A DNA stretch of 64,000 bases, from contig CM049314.1 in assembly GCA_026874595.1 (NCBI GenBank), positions 1,635,318-1,699,317 on the forward strand, in the 5' to 3' direction. The position numbers and the translations under genes were made by a program. The DNA is from Sipunculus nudus (Eukaryota > Annelida > Sipuncula > Golfingiida > Sipunculidae). The first letter of the stretch is position 1, and each line of letters opens with the position of its first letter. Below the pieces are notes generated by a model that saw nothing but the letters and a program-made list of their open reading frames with translations, had not been told where the DNA came from and made no database searches. Below are positions 25,705 to 38,790 of the stretch, in pieces.

Positions 25705-26985
25705 TTCTTGGCACCGCAGGTGCCATAGTATCCCTAGACAGTTAACCCCCCCCTTTAAGAATAGGCCCCCCATCTTCAGCAACAATTAATATTAGACCAC
25801 ACTCATAGAAAAGGTCACTCTCATAGAAAAGGTCATGACCCCAATTTCAATATACATCATCCCCTTACCCATGTCTATGTATATGCATAATATGAAAGAA
25901 ATCTGTCCATTAGTTTTTTACTTATAATGCTCACAGTACTGTTAAGTGGCAATGATGGGGTATTAAACAGCACGAAAACAAGTAAAAGAATAACAGACGG
26001 CGCCACCTGTTTCCGGTATCCAAGATCTTCAATCAAGTTGAATTTTGGACCGATCCATGCATCCCTTATTGAGATATTAATGATTTTGTGTAATTTTCAC
26101 CATATATGGCAATATTTAAGGTCAAGGCCACTCTAATAGAAAAGGTCATGACCCGAATATATATATACATCATCCCATAACCAATGTCTATGTATATGCA
26201 TAATATGAAAGAAATCTGTCCATTAGTTTTTGACTTATAATGCTCACAGTACTGTTGAGTGGCAATGATGGGGGTATTAAACGGTGCGAAAACAAGTAAA
26301 AGAATAACAGGTGGGGCCACCTGTTTCTGGCACATGACATTACTATCCAAGATCTTCGGTCAAGTTGATTTTTGGACCAATCCATGCATCCCTTTTTGAG
26401 AAATTGATGATTTTGTGTGATTTTTACCATATATGGCAATATTCAAGGTCAAGGCCACTCTCATAGGAAAGGTCATGACCCCAATTTAAATAAACATCAT
26501 CCCATAACCCATATTTATGTATATGCATAATATAAAAGAAATCTGTCCATTAGATTTTGACTTATAATGCTCACAGTACTGTCAAGTAGCAATTTTGGGG
26601 TATAAAACGGCACGAAAACAAGTTAAGATTAATAGATGGCGCCACCAATTTCTGGAACATGACAACCCTATCAATGATCTTCCATCAACTTGATTTTGGG
26701 ATCAATCCATGCAAGATTTCTTGAGATATTTAAGAATTTGTGTGATTTTCCCCAAAACTGGACCTATTCAAGGTCAAGGATACTCTCCTTGTCAAGGTAA
26801 TGACCTCATTTTAAATAGGCGTTGTCCTCTCACCCAAATCTATACATTTACCAAGTTTGGTAAAGATTTAAGATCTGGGAAATATTTTTTGAGTTATCGC
26901 GCCAACAAGACTATTTGCGGCGGCGGCGGGACCGGTATGAAAACATAGTATCCCCCGACTTTGTCTGGAGATACAATAAATAAAT
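25705..26985. repeat. Element with three to four tandem units of about 320 bp
   Basis: The left edge carries a perfect inverted GGCACC-GCA-GGTGCC followed by ATAGTATCCC. The right edge carries GGCGGCGGCGGGACCGG followed by ATAGTATCCC. Units restart at AAGGTCATGACC near 25829, 26142 and 26469, and a diverged one at about 26783 (AAGGTAATGACC). Each holds a GGCGCCACC palindrome remnant and a TCCAAGATCTTC..TCAAGTTG block. No coding region. An equivalent right-end sequence occurs at 48400-48480. Confidence 0.75.
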
Positions 26986-26995
26986 GAAAGGATAT

Positions 26996-27172
26996 GTGGG
27001 GGGGGGGGGGGGGGGGAGAGAGAAAGAAGGGTGAGTGCCAGAGAGAGCAAAAAATATAGACAGACAGAATGAGGGAGAGAATCTGACTGAATTGACAAAG
27101 TCCATGTTAAGGCATCTTTCTTGTGAAACATTTAATAACACAGCTAATGTAAACACATAGTTAAACAATATA

Positions 27173-27267
<95 letters not shown>
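26996..27267. repeat. Simple-sequence cluster: G run, GA, CT and TA repeats
   Basis: A run of about 18 G at 26998-27016 is followed by GA-rich sequence, then (CT)n at 27178-27214 and (AT)n at 27215-27267. These form the long minus-strand frame 26911-27330, which is an artefact. Confidence 0.95.
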
Positions 27268-27271
<4 letters not shown>

Positions 27272-27425
27272 AAGGCCAGGTCCCGATCTTGACCAATCGT
27301 TGATTGTTCCAGATCAAATCCAGATTGCAATTTGGTCTGGCCTAAACCTCGATCTGGATCTAGTCCAACCTGGATCCCAATCAGGGTTTAAGTCGGACTG
27401 AATCCCGAAATATATAAATATGTCC
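27268..27425. repeat. Lone end related to the GATC-rich TIR at 43703
   Basis: Begins TGTCAAGGCC directly after a TA, as the elements at 43703 and 45670 do, and continues with alternating GATCT, TCTGG and CCAGATC words. Only one such end is visible here. It is diverged and may be a solo or truncated copy that landed in the TA repeat. Confidence 0.55.
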
Positions 27426-30400
27426 AGGCTGGACCTATAGACAATTGGAATATAATCACTACATACAGGAGTAAATACAAACAAATGAATACACATCGAC
27501 TATTTTCCAAATAAGGGTGGAGTGTAGCCTTTTTTACACATAAAAGACCTCTATCTGCTACATTAAGTATTTAATTATATACATTTGTAAATACACATGC
27601 TCCATTTTTAAGCGTAGGTGAATATAGAAAATTGTTTGGTCATGTAAAAGCCCCTATACTACTGTTTCTATGAGGCAGTCATCTACACATAAATAACCTT
27701 TAACATTCGACGCACTACAGGTAATGTCAGGTTTGTTTTATTCATGTGGCATATATTGCTGAAACAGCTATTTTATGTATGTCGGTGTATGTGTGAAGGT
27801 CAGGTTTTTTTTTTCAGTAATTCTAATAATAAAACAATCTATACATCAGCATAACAATCCTATTCTTCTCGCTGACCTGTGATGAATACATGTACATATT
27901 TTTCCACCGAGGTATGAGGGAGTGATATCCTGGCACTTCACCAAAAAGGTGACAACATCTTGAAACTCATGTGCAATCATCACACCTTTCTGGTTATTCA
28001 GCAATTAAAGAATTTATGCACATGGATACACCCCTCATTGGACAACCCTCACCAGAGCATCCGCAGCTACATCTAGGCTTCACCATTAGTTTTATAATAG
28101 TTAAAAAAAGAAATAATAATATATAAACACTACACCAGCTTTACCTACCATTTGACAATTAATACCTTCATTTTAACCTTTCATATTCTGAGCTTAACCT
28201 AAGTGGACAATAAATGAGTGCAGATATAGCAAAACAACATCTCTTATGAAATTATTTATAAATTCAAGATATAACAGTTTTATATGTAATTTAAAGCATG
28301 TGGAACATATTTTCTCTGATTTAACCTTTGCCATTTTGCCTTGGACCCTTAGATCATTCTCCATCCGTCTTGATTGAATATCCATTTACTAAAGTGGTTC
28401 TTGAACAAATTGATTTTCCAAGTGGACAAGTGTGGGCATTAGGGCAGTGACCAACAATTAAAATTGGACAAACTGCCAGTCTGCTTATTATTTTTTTTAA
28501 TTTTGTTAATTTTTGTTTGAAATGTTGAGTCTCAGTTGAGTTACAGTAAACTGTCTTGGGTATATGCACTCTAATGTTCGACTTACCTGATGATCCAACA
28601 CATAATGCATGGTACAATTTTCTCCCTTTTATTCTAGTTAGTAACAATTAATCTAAGTAAGTTTACAATAATCAGATCTCCAATAACAGGTAAATGCTCC
28701 ACAAATCTCCTTCAGAATATATCCAAAGGTTTACTGCTAATTTACTATGAACTTTGTGAGTTGTGGTGTTTTTTTTCCCCTATTGATGAGATAGTCACTC
28801 TAACTAGATATACCATCACTATATCAATCAGTCTGTTTAAGTAATATTAATAACTAACATTTTTACCATAAAATACTGATATTAAAGCACTTGTTTAGTC
28901 TTGTTATATACATTACATACACTTTTAACATTGTGTCTGTCATTAAATGGACCTATAAGAGAAGGGGAGCTACACAAATGCACTGATACGTGTATATAGA
29001 ACTCACCACAGAAGCTGACCCACAGACTGGTTCCAACCACAAACACAAAGTTTATATACCTCACAATATGATCCCAGGCATTCAAAACTTTAAAGCTTGT
29101 TCCTCAATCAGTAATTGATACAGCCAGGGAGATTGTCCATAAACAGTCTAGTCCATCTAAAGGGTAAGTGATGCAATGAATTCTGTGGTGATACACTCAC
29201 TCTGCCTCCCATGTGCTTCAGCATCCTTTGTTAGTAAACATACAGCTATTGTTGTGACTCAACCCTAGTCTACCTGGCACATGTCACCTGGCCCTGAGCC
29301 AGCCAACCAGGAGGCAGGCGTTAATAGGTTGTCCTGCTTGTCAACCAGCACAAAGCATACATCACCCCCAAGTGACCAATCAGGGTACATAATGGAAATG
29401 AGGTCAACTGTAATAGTCTTTTATAGTAAACTGTGTCAGTTATATATACTGGCCTGATAAAGGTCAGCATACCTGGGGTTTTGTTATGGATGCGGATTAT
29501 GGGGGAGGATGCTGGGCTTGGTCCTAGTCATCCTCATCCCTCCAACATTATTTAACAAATAACAAAGTCATCCTTTTCTCTTTGAAACAAGGTAAACATC
29601 CCAGTAAATATTTCAAATTTCAAAAGTTAAAAAGACAGAATTGCCATATGTATGTCAAAGGATGAATGTGAAGCTGGGAACATCCTGATTATTCTGAGGA
29701 AGAATGAGAATGCAATTCTTCCAAGGAAGAACAGGAATCAATTCTTATATCTCTTGATTCTCATTTTCCCTGGGGAAACGAGAATTCTGCTTTTTCCCAG
29801 GAACAACAGAAATTCTCATTTTTCCCAGAACTAAATTAATTGTAAAATTATATAACTTAGGTAGGGAAGGTTGTAAAATAAAACTAAACACCTTAAGAGC
29901 ACATCATATAACACTATTTGTAACATCAGGTGTAACCATTCCTGACCTTTTAAATGGAATGTAATTGTATTTTTATTCTGTGTTTATTTTCCAATATTGT
30001 TGAGAATGTCATATTTTATTATCATATTAAAATGTTAAACAGTTCCCAGTGCATTTATAGTTATAATTTACCACAGACCAAAATCATGAAGAACAGCTAA
30101 ACTGTACAGTAATCTTCTATACAACTATGTATGCAACTAAATATTTCACCCACATGCGAGAATACTTGCTGGTTTTGTATACATAACTAATCAGGAAAAA
30201 GTAGACATAATAGTATTATTTCTCGGTCCCATTACCTACATATTATTATGGAAGTGTCTATTTGGACTCCCCCACTCGCAGGTGAAAGTGGAAATAAGGG
30301 AAACTGTTACAGATAAAGTCGTTCATGTGGTAAATTAATGTAAAAGCAAAACCTGGATAGTGGCTGCAAGTCCAACTGACAGGACTTTACCTAGAATACT

Positions 30401-31584
30401 GAGCCAAGAGCGGACGGCACTATTTAATATGGGCATATGGAGACATCTCATGATCAGGTGTGAAACATCTACTGATAAGGACTGAGCCTGGACACAAGTG
30501 TTGTCTGATTATTCCTCATGCTTCACATGACTGTTCTTATGCTTAGCATATCTTTTGAAAGTGCTAGTAAAACTTAATTATCTGCTGATCAACATACATT
30601 TTTAACTTTGAAAACTTGTTCAAAAATATAAATGAAATAATGTAATATAACTGCCATGTGTTACTCAAGCAAATCAAAGAATGCTCAAACTTGTTTTATA
30701 ATGTAAAGAACCTTAATTTAAATTCATTAAAATATAAAAACTGAAATACTTAATTTTTTTCATAACAAATATATATAACTATGTACCCATAATAGCTCAT
30801 ATACAGCTTGCCCGTAATAAACATTCAAAGGGGCCTATTACAATATCTGACCTTTATAAACTAACAGTTATCCCTTGGGGCTTTTATAAAAATAGACCAG
30901 AAAATGTGGATATCACCAAACACAGGCTGCCTGTTTTGTTAACATCAACATATATTGTATATTAATATTATTTGGGGGTCGGCAAAAATAACTTAAAGAC
31001 ATTCAATAAGGGCATCTGGTGGCAAGTCAGATAAGCAAGAGCTTTGCAAATGGCGTTTTGCAACAAGTGACCTTTCTACCTCCGCATATATGCAACCTAC
31101 CACCTTAAGTTATGTTTTTTTTTCTGTTTGTCAACACTGCTGTGTTTACAAACACATTGTTGATAAACAATTTTATACATCCTTCACAGCAGTGTTGTAA
31201 GAACTTTACATAACCAGAATTACCCTAAGATCATTAATCTATTACAGATGAAGCCAGAAACCACAAAAATTCCTTTTTAAAAAATAGGTAAATGGGCAGC
31301 TTTAAACGGGGTGCCAGTGATTCAGTAGCTGAACACCATTACAGCTCTGATCACCACTGAGTTTGTGAGTCACTGTCCATGAATCACAGTGATTTTTCTC
31401 ATGTCAATGTTACACATCTAGGGCTACAACCCTTCAGAAATAAACAGTACATATTTATGGCAACTTCATAATTAACAGCTTTCCTTAGCTGTAAAATTTG
31501 ATGTAAACTTACACAGAGCTATATCAATATACCAGAACTTGAGAAGCCCCTCCACATTAATAACTTATTAACTAAAAGCAAGCA
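27426..31584. other. Unique AT-rich sequence, no gene recognised
   Basis: About 4.2 kb. The only structure seen is at 29680-29830, where GAAGAATGAGAATGCAATTC and ATTCTCATTTTTCCC words make a loose inverted repeat typical of a small foldback element remnant. Open frames are short and lack domains. Confidence 0.45.
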
Positions 31585-32672
31585 AATAATGCTGATATAT
31601 TTATGAGATAATTAAAGTATTATTTATACATATTGGAGGAAGTTTTCTGGAAAAGCAAATCTCTCTGTACACATAACTTCAATAATATGTCTCTTTTTTT
31701 TTGTCTACACCTGACAGGTTTCAGTATTTACATGGAATAATAGTAAATGTTTCACCTGTGTTCTACATGTAAGTACCAGAGAAAGGACAGAATTCACAAG
31801 CAGATATTGTTACAACATTATTTTTATCCAAGTTGTTAAATGAGGATTAGACACACTACAGTACCGGTAAGTGGTGACACCTAGTGACTTTCGACAAAAC
31901 CATCAGGTGGTTTGTTGTGGTTACAGAAATATTTACTGACCCCTGCAAAGCGCTAAGGGCAGGACCAATGCAAAATAACTAGCCACACACAATATATCTA
32001 GAATTACACTGAGAAGATAAATATTTAAAATCAACAAATATACATATAAAACAAGTTTTAACCATAAGAGTCCAAACATAATTTGTCAAGTATCTGTTTA
32101 TCACCAATAACTGCTCCTAATGCTGGTACAGAAGTAATCTTAAAAAAATAATGCTGATATATTTATGAGATTATTAAAGCATTATTTATATATATTCAAG
32201 GAAGTATTCTGGAAAAGAAAATTTTCCTGTGCACATAACCCCCAAAAAATGTCTACACCTAACAAGTTTCAATATCTTCCAAGAATAATAATAAATGTTT
32301 GAACTCTGTTCTACATGTAAATATCAGATAAAGAAAGAATTAAAATCCCAAGAAGGTATTAATCACAACAGTATTTTTATCCAAGTGGTTAAATAAAAAA
32401 AAAAAAAAAGTGGTGACTTCCTAAAAACTGTCAGGTGGTTTGTTGTGGTTACAGTGAATTTGACGAGACCTGCAAAGCACTACGGGCATGACCAAGGCAC
32501 AAAAACTAACCACACACACTACATCTAGAATTACACAGAGATATATAGATATTTAAAATCAACAAATATACATATAAATTAAGTTTAAACCATAACTTCA
32601 TAAGAGTCCAAACATAATTTGTCAAGTATCTGTTTATCATAGATAACTGCTCCTAATGCTGGTACAGAAGTT
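31585..32672 (+). repeat. Tandem duplication of about 560 bp
   Basis: The block starting AATAATGCTGATATATTTAT at 31585 is repeated from 32147 (offset 562). Landmarks such as AGGTGGTTTGTTGTGGTTAC and CTCCTAATGCTGGTACAGAA occur in both. The copies differ by substitutions and small indels, so the duplication is not recent. Confidence 0.85.
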
Positions 32673-32861
32673 ACTGAACACTGAATGTGACTGAGCTGGC
32701 ATCTGACGTCCTTGTCAGTTAATGATGTGGGTAGTGAGAGGTATTATAAATATGTCTTCATGCATATAGCAACTAAGTATTAGAGGATGATACAAGGTGA
32801 CTTCACAGATGGATTGTACAAGATTAAACAAACAACTGATACAAGCAAAAGATAGACAAGA

Positions 32862-34265
32862 ATATAACAATAAACATCAGAATGTTACCTGTCAGACTCT
32901 GCATTCTATAATATTAAACATCAGACTGTTACCTGTCAGACCTGAATTCTGTTATAACATTAAACATCAGACAATAACCTGTCAGACTCTGCATTCTATT
33001 ATAACAATAAACATCAGAATGTTACCTGTCAGACTCTGCATTATGTTATAACAATCAAAATCAGAATGTTACCTGTCAGACTCTCCATTTGATAATAACA
33101 ATAAAAATCACACTGCTACCTGTCAGACTGCATTCTGTTATAACAGTAAACATCAGACTGTTACCTGTCAGACTCTGCATTCTGCTATAACAAAAAAACA
33201 TCAGACTGTTACCTGTCAGACTCTGCATTCTGTTATAACAATAAACATCAGACTGTTACCTGTCAGGCTCTGCATTCCGTTATAACAATAAACATCAAAA
33301 TGTTACCAGTCAGACTCTACATTCTGTTATAGCAATAAACATCAAACATCAGAATGTTACCTGTCAGACTCTGCATTCTGTTATAAATAAACATCAGAAT
33401 GTTACCTGTCAGACTCTGAATTCTGTTATAACAAGAAACATCAGACTGTCACCTGTCAGACTCTGCATTCTGTTATAACAAGAAACATCAAACATCAGAC
33501 TGTTACCTGTCAGGCTCTGCATTCTGTTATAACAATAAAAATCACAATTTTACCTGTCAGACTCTGCATTCTGTTATAACAATAAACATCAAACATCAGA
33601 CTGTTACCTGTCAGGCTCTGCATTCTGTTATAACAACAAATATCAGACTGTTACCTGTCCGACTCTGCATTCTGTTATGACAAGAAACATCAGACTGTTA
33701 CCTGTCAGACTCTGCATTCTGTTATAACAAGAAACATCAGACTGTTACCTGACAGACTCTGCATTCTGTTATAACAATAAATATCAGACTGTGACCTGTC
33801 AGACTCTGCATTCTGTTATAACAATAAACATCAGACAATAACCTGACAGACTCTGCATTCTGTTATAACAATAAATATCAGACTGTGACCTGTCAGACTC
33901 TGCATTCTGTTATAACAATAAACATCAGACAATAACCTGTCAGACTCTGCATTCTGTTAAAACAATAAACATCAGAATGTTACCTGCCAGACTCTGCATT
34001 CTATAATAACAATAAACATCAGACTGTTATCTGTCAGACTCTGCATTTTGTTATAACAATAAACATCAGACTATTACCTGTCAGACTGCATTCTGTTATA
34101 ACAATAAACATCATTGCATTCTACTATAACAATAAACATCATAATGTTTCCTGTCAGACTGCATTCTGTTATAACAATAAACATCAGAATGTTACCTGTC
34201 ATACACTGCTATCTACTATAACAATAAACATCAGACTGTTACCTGTCAGACTCGGCATTCTAGTG
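32862..34265 (+). repeat. 47-bp minisatellite, about 28 copies
   Basis: The unit is close to ACCTGTCAGACTCTGCATTC plus TGTTATAACAATAAACATCAGACTGTT, split for length. Copies vary by single bases and a few carry an extra CAAACAT. No frame is maintained (47 is not a multiple of 3). It lies on the 3' side of the Rubicon exon at 37814 and is probably intronic. Confidence 0.93.
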
Positions 34266-34837
34266 TATTAGGATACAATTCCCACTGTGACACCCCCCCC
34301 CCCACTCCCAGCTGATCATCAGACAACACCTGATCTTACTAGACTTTGGACCAGACCAGCCCAGACATCACATTCAGTTAATCACTCATGTTTACTCAGT
34401 GAGTTTTAATAGACAGAAATATGTTATATGTGTGTCCACATACTCAATTCTTCTACAGATTACATATTAAATTTTACCCAGATTAAATACTTCAGGCTCC
34501 TTAAATAAAATATCATTGTGAATAATGTAATTAATACATGCACAAGCCAAAACATGAACAGAAATGCTCTTGAACCTTTAAAATCAAATTTATTATTTGC
34601 ATTTTCACTTTAAATAACTTACTACAATAAATGTCAAGCCTGAAGTTTAAGGCCTACACTTCTCATCTGAGACTTTCTTTTGAAGCAGTGTATCTGTAAA
34701 ATATAGGGAACTCTTTTAACAGAGCAACTGATATTCTAATAAGAATTATGATTTAATCAACAATTTACACTGTTTCGTTATTTTATATTAGATACATGTG
34801 ATACCATATCATCTGATGTTTTTTCCATGACCTGAAG

Positions 34838-35800
34838 CACAGCCTTCCGTGCTCTGTCTGGTTCTAGTATCTCAATAAGAATGCTATCAAGCCTTCCGTG
34901 CTCCGTCTGGTTCTAGTATCTCAATAAGAATGCTATCAAGCCTTCCATGCTCTGTCTGGTTCTGGTATCTCAATAAGAATGCTATCAAGCCTTCCATGCT
35001 CTGTCTGGTTCTGGTATCTCAATAAGAATGCTTTCAAGCCTTCCATGCTCTGTCTGGTTCTGGTATCACAATAAGAATGCTGTCAAGCCTTCCGTGCTCT
35101 GTCTGGTTCTGGTATCTCAATAAGAATGCTATCAAGCCTCAAGCCTTCCTTGCTCTGTCTAGTTCTAGTATCTCAATAAGAATGCTGTCAAGCCTTCCAT
35201 GCTCTGTCTGGTTCTAGTATCTCAATAAGAATGCTGTCAAGCCTTCCATGCTCTGCCTGGTTCTAGTATCTCAATAAGAATGCTATCAAGCCTTACGTGC
35301 TCTGTCTGGTTCTGGTATCTCAATAAGAATGCTGTCAAGCCTTCCGTGCTCTGTCTGGTTCTGGTATCTCAATAAGAATGCTTTCAAGCCTTCTGTGCTC
35401 TGTCTAGTTCTAGTATCTCGATAAGAATGCTTTCAAGCCTTCCGTGCTCTGTCTGGTTCTGGTATCTCAATAAGAATGCTATCAAGCCTTCCGTGCTCTG
35501 TCTAGTTCTAGTATCTCAATAAGAATGCTGTTAAGCCTTTAGTTGGCTCTGTCTGGTTCTAGTATCTCAATAAGAATGCTTTCAACCCTTCTGTTGGCTC
35601 TGTCTGGTTGTTGTATCTCAATAAGAATGCTGTCAGGCCTTAAGTTGGCTCTGTCTGGGTCTGGTATCTCAATAAGAATGCTTTCAACCCTTCTGTTGGC
35701 TCTGTCTGGTTGTAGTATCTCAATAAGAATGTTGTCAGGCCTTTAGTTGGCTCTGTCTGGGTCTGGTATCTCAATAAGAATGCTATCAAGCCTTCTAGAT
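34838..35800 (+). repeat. 49/51-bp minisatellite, about 19 copies
   Basis: The unit is GCCTTCCGTGCTCTGTCTGG plus TTCTAGTATCTCAATAAGAATGCTATCAA. Most copies are 49 bp; the last four or so (from about 35535) are 51 bp, which keeps a frame open on both strands there. The bordering sequence at 34781-34840 reads as plausible protein on the minus strand, which is discussed as a finding. Confidence 0.93.
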
Positions 35801-37813
35801 TTGGATTTCTATAATGATCAGTGTTAAATGACACTCAATGGGGCACCTACCTCTGTCAAGACAAAGTAAATCTACCAGATCAACTTATTTATGTGAATTC
35901 TCATAAAATATTAAAGGGGTCCTACTTGGCCATGTTTCATCCCTGCACAATGTTTTAAAGAAACCAGCTAGACCAGCTATAACAAACAAACAGAAATAAG
36001 GTTGACAACATAGCTTCTCTGGCAGACATAATTATAATCAAGACTGTCAAGACATTATACAGAGCCAGGTGATTAGCATATGTAATTAGGTGTGTGACAC
36101 AGGTAAAGTTAATTCATCAGAAGCATAGTAATGATATTTAAAGATATTCTTAACCAAGGAATGGTACTCAGTCAGGGATACTGGCCACACATGTATCATC
36201 TGTTTGACCTCACAGTCATTTGAAACACCCACTTAATCCTACTAGTACAGATAAGCGGCTGACCATGAGCTAGGGGGATACAGGACATCTGTCCGTCTGC
36301 TGTGATCTGCACATGACTATCAGTATCAGTGTGAGTACAAGTGATTTGTAGTATTTTTTTGTGGATGACTTATCTAAACTCTAATATTAACTTTGAAGAG
36401 CAGGACACTGATCTCAAATAGTAAGGACTAAACATTAAACAATAATTATTGATGGCAACAAAAAATGCACACTGTTAAAAATAATTTTCTACAGTTATCT
36501 TGAAAATGCCATTTTCACTCTTTCGGTATTACTGGTATTTAAGTTATTTCTTGATATTCATTGGAAAAAGAGAAAAAATACCCTTTCTACCTGAAAAAAA
36601 GTTTGAAGTGTTCAAGATTCACCAGCTCATTTTTGCATATAATTGTCAAAATTATATGCAGAAATATATTACTCATGCATGTACTTTGATACAGGGACTT
36701 CTGCCAGATTTATATCAGACAAGAAATGCAAACTGATCAATATCTCTTTGGGCTTATCAAAGTATTGAATTTACCAATTTCACACATTTTTCACAAATCC
36801 CCTTTTCCTTGGCTGGAGAAGGGGAAACTTATTATCCAGGTTTTCCTGATTTCTAGGAGTCCCTGACTTGGTATCAGATTACTCAAATGTGTACATCAAG
36901 ATGGAATGTAGAATCTGGATAGCAAATATGTTTTTTGAAAGAGGTAAGACTAGACTGAAGCTATGTGTATTGATGCAGCATGGGTTCAGATGCTGGCACA
37001 TGGATGTGGACACATTTTCACATACACATTTGTGTGTTTTTTTTCAGGAATTTTACATCTTCTAAATTTCAGCCAGCACATGTTTGAATACATATCTGTA
37101 TATTTTTCTGTACCTATTGTTTACCACAGTGGCTTTATATTCACAGAGTTAAATTTTTTTTCTCAATTTCCACTTCTCCAGTGTTTCATTAGTGTTTCAA
37201 TTTCATTAAGTTACCTTGCATTAACTTACACAATTTACATACATTATTATGTCAATCACCTAACATGCAATTTTACGCACTCAAAATTTTAACAATTTTA
37301 CCAGGACTGAAGGAAGCATCAAATAAGTGGAAAATCTTCTAAATCTGAAACACTTGCAAAACAAATACCAAACCACAGCTGTAATGGCGTATGCAGGGTA
37401 TGAATTAGGCTATAAAATTTACATGCTCCAGGAGCACCCTTGAAACAAAACCCACATGCACTGAAAGGTTTCAACATGCACCTTGTAATACTAGTGAGAA
37501 AATTTGCTTGTTAAGGAGTTTTTGTTGCTCAAATAATAGAAATGTTAATTTATGATTGTGATGTTTATAAATAGTAAAAAATATAAGATACTGCACCAAC
37601 ATTTTTTTATTGGTTTATAATACATGCACAGAGTACACCCTCGGTACAATTTCAACCTGCACAAAAGAAAATGTATATGCAAATGTGCATGTGTGCACCC
37701 TCTATTTTGCACCCTGTATACGCCAGACCACAGTCCACACTACACAAATGGACAAGATGTACACTTTTAGCATGTGCATCCTTACAAGTGACTTATAAAA
37801 CAGAAGGCCTTAC
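35801..37813. other. Probable Rubicon intron, no feature recognised
   Basis: Sequence downstream (minus strand) of the RUN-domain exon. AT-rich with no tandem repeat and no exon identified. Plus-strand open frames (36500-36736, 36963-37292) are AT-biased and lack domains. Confidence 0.5.
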
Positions 37814-38039
37814 CTTCATAGAACTGACTCAGGTGATGCGGGCTGCTGATGAGGACCTCCAGCTGCAGCGACAGGTTGTGATTGGTCAGACTCTGTCGTA
37901 ACCATAGCTGTCCATGGGTAAGTCCTGGTGACATGGCAACCAGCCGATTTATCTGCTCAATAGAGGGTGCCATAGTAGGCTTCAACCATCGCAAGCCTCG
38001 GACAAAAGACCAGTAGTCAAGAGCATTCCCAAAATGACT
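37814..38039 (-). CDS. RUBCN: Rubicon homologue, RUN-domain exon (second of two found)
   Basis: Minus-strand exon of 226 bp with acceptor TTTTGCATTACAG and donor GAAG|GTAAGG, starting in phase 0 and ending in phase 1. It encodes 75 residues with LDYWSFVRGLRWLKP near the start, GQLWLRQSLTNHNLSLQL in the middle and SQFYE at the end. From memory, human Rubicon has TDYWQFVKDIRWLSP, AELWLQHSLQYHCLSAQL and RKFYT at the same spacing, so this is the second half of its N-terminal RUN domain. Rubicon binds the class III PI3-kinase complex with Beclin 1 and UVRAG. It restrains autophagosome and endosome maturation and supports LC3-associated phagocytosis. The following exon was not found. Confidence 0.9.
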
Positions 38040-38199
38040 CTGTAATGCAAAATATAGAAGAAACTAGTATATGGGACACTGACCAGCAACTTTTTCTTTT
38101 TAAAGATGTTAATACAAAAGAATGCAATAAACATAAAGTGATCAGAATACAAGTATTCAAGCAGTATAACAAAAAGATTTGGACTCGAGCCTGAGGGCT

Positions 38200-38790
38200 T
38201 AGGGTTGCACGTTCCCATTGACCAGCAACTATGTATCTGCAGAATCACAGGGGGCAAGAATGAGTCCAGGAATGGAATGTCTCCTGGCAGGACAACCATC
38301 CCAATGTCGGGCATCAGAGAAGCAAAATTACCACAAGAGGCTTGGATAGACAAAAAAAAGAATTATTGTAGAAGACATGCACCACCAGTCAAGATCACCC
38401 AAGATCAACAGATATGCAATTTTTTTTACTGATATGTCGAACCACTGAGATAAGTGCATGGATGTATAATATGAAAACATGATGTACATTGGGTCACCTG
38501 TCTTGTGTTTTGAACTTTATCAACCAGTCCTGAGACATGTGTGATTTTCACCTGTACCAGATGCATCACACAAAAACTCTCTTGTATAAGAAAAAAAACT
38601 TTCCGCCATCTACTGATATACAAAATTTCAAGCTGATAGATCAAACCACAACTAAGATAAGTGCATGGATGTATTATAGAAAAAATATCATTGTAGGTGG
38701 CACCACCTGTCTTGTGTATGAGATAGTTATCCAAGATGGATGGCCTTGCAAAAATATTAGGCTTATTCATCAAACTCCTCCTTAGATATG
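38200..38790. repeat. Units of the palindrome-bearing dispersed family
   Basis: Two to three diverged units with CACCACCTGTCTTGTGT, ATCCAAGATGGATGG and ATTTCAAGCTGATAGATCAA, matching the family at 17701 and 46543. They run directly into the 35-bp array. The minus-strand frames here are not genes. Confidence 0.65.

Noticed and set aside
26911-27330. 139-codon minus-strand frame
   Set aside because: Made of CT, TA and C-run simple sequence translated as low-complexity runs.
32862-34265. Regularly spaced repeats resembling a CRISPR array
   Set aside because: Units are directly adjacent 47-bp variants with no unique spacers and no cas genes, in an animal genome.
35543-35834. Open frames on both strands with 17-residue repeats
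   Set aside because: Explained by the 51-bp versions of the minisatellite unit; both strands being open points to repeat phase, not coding.
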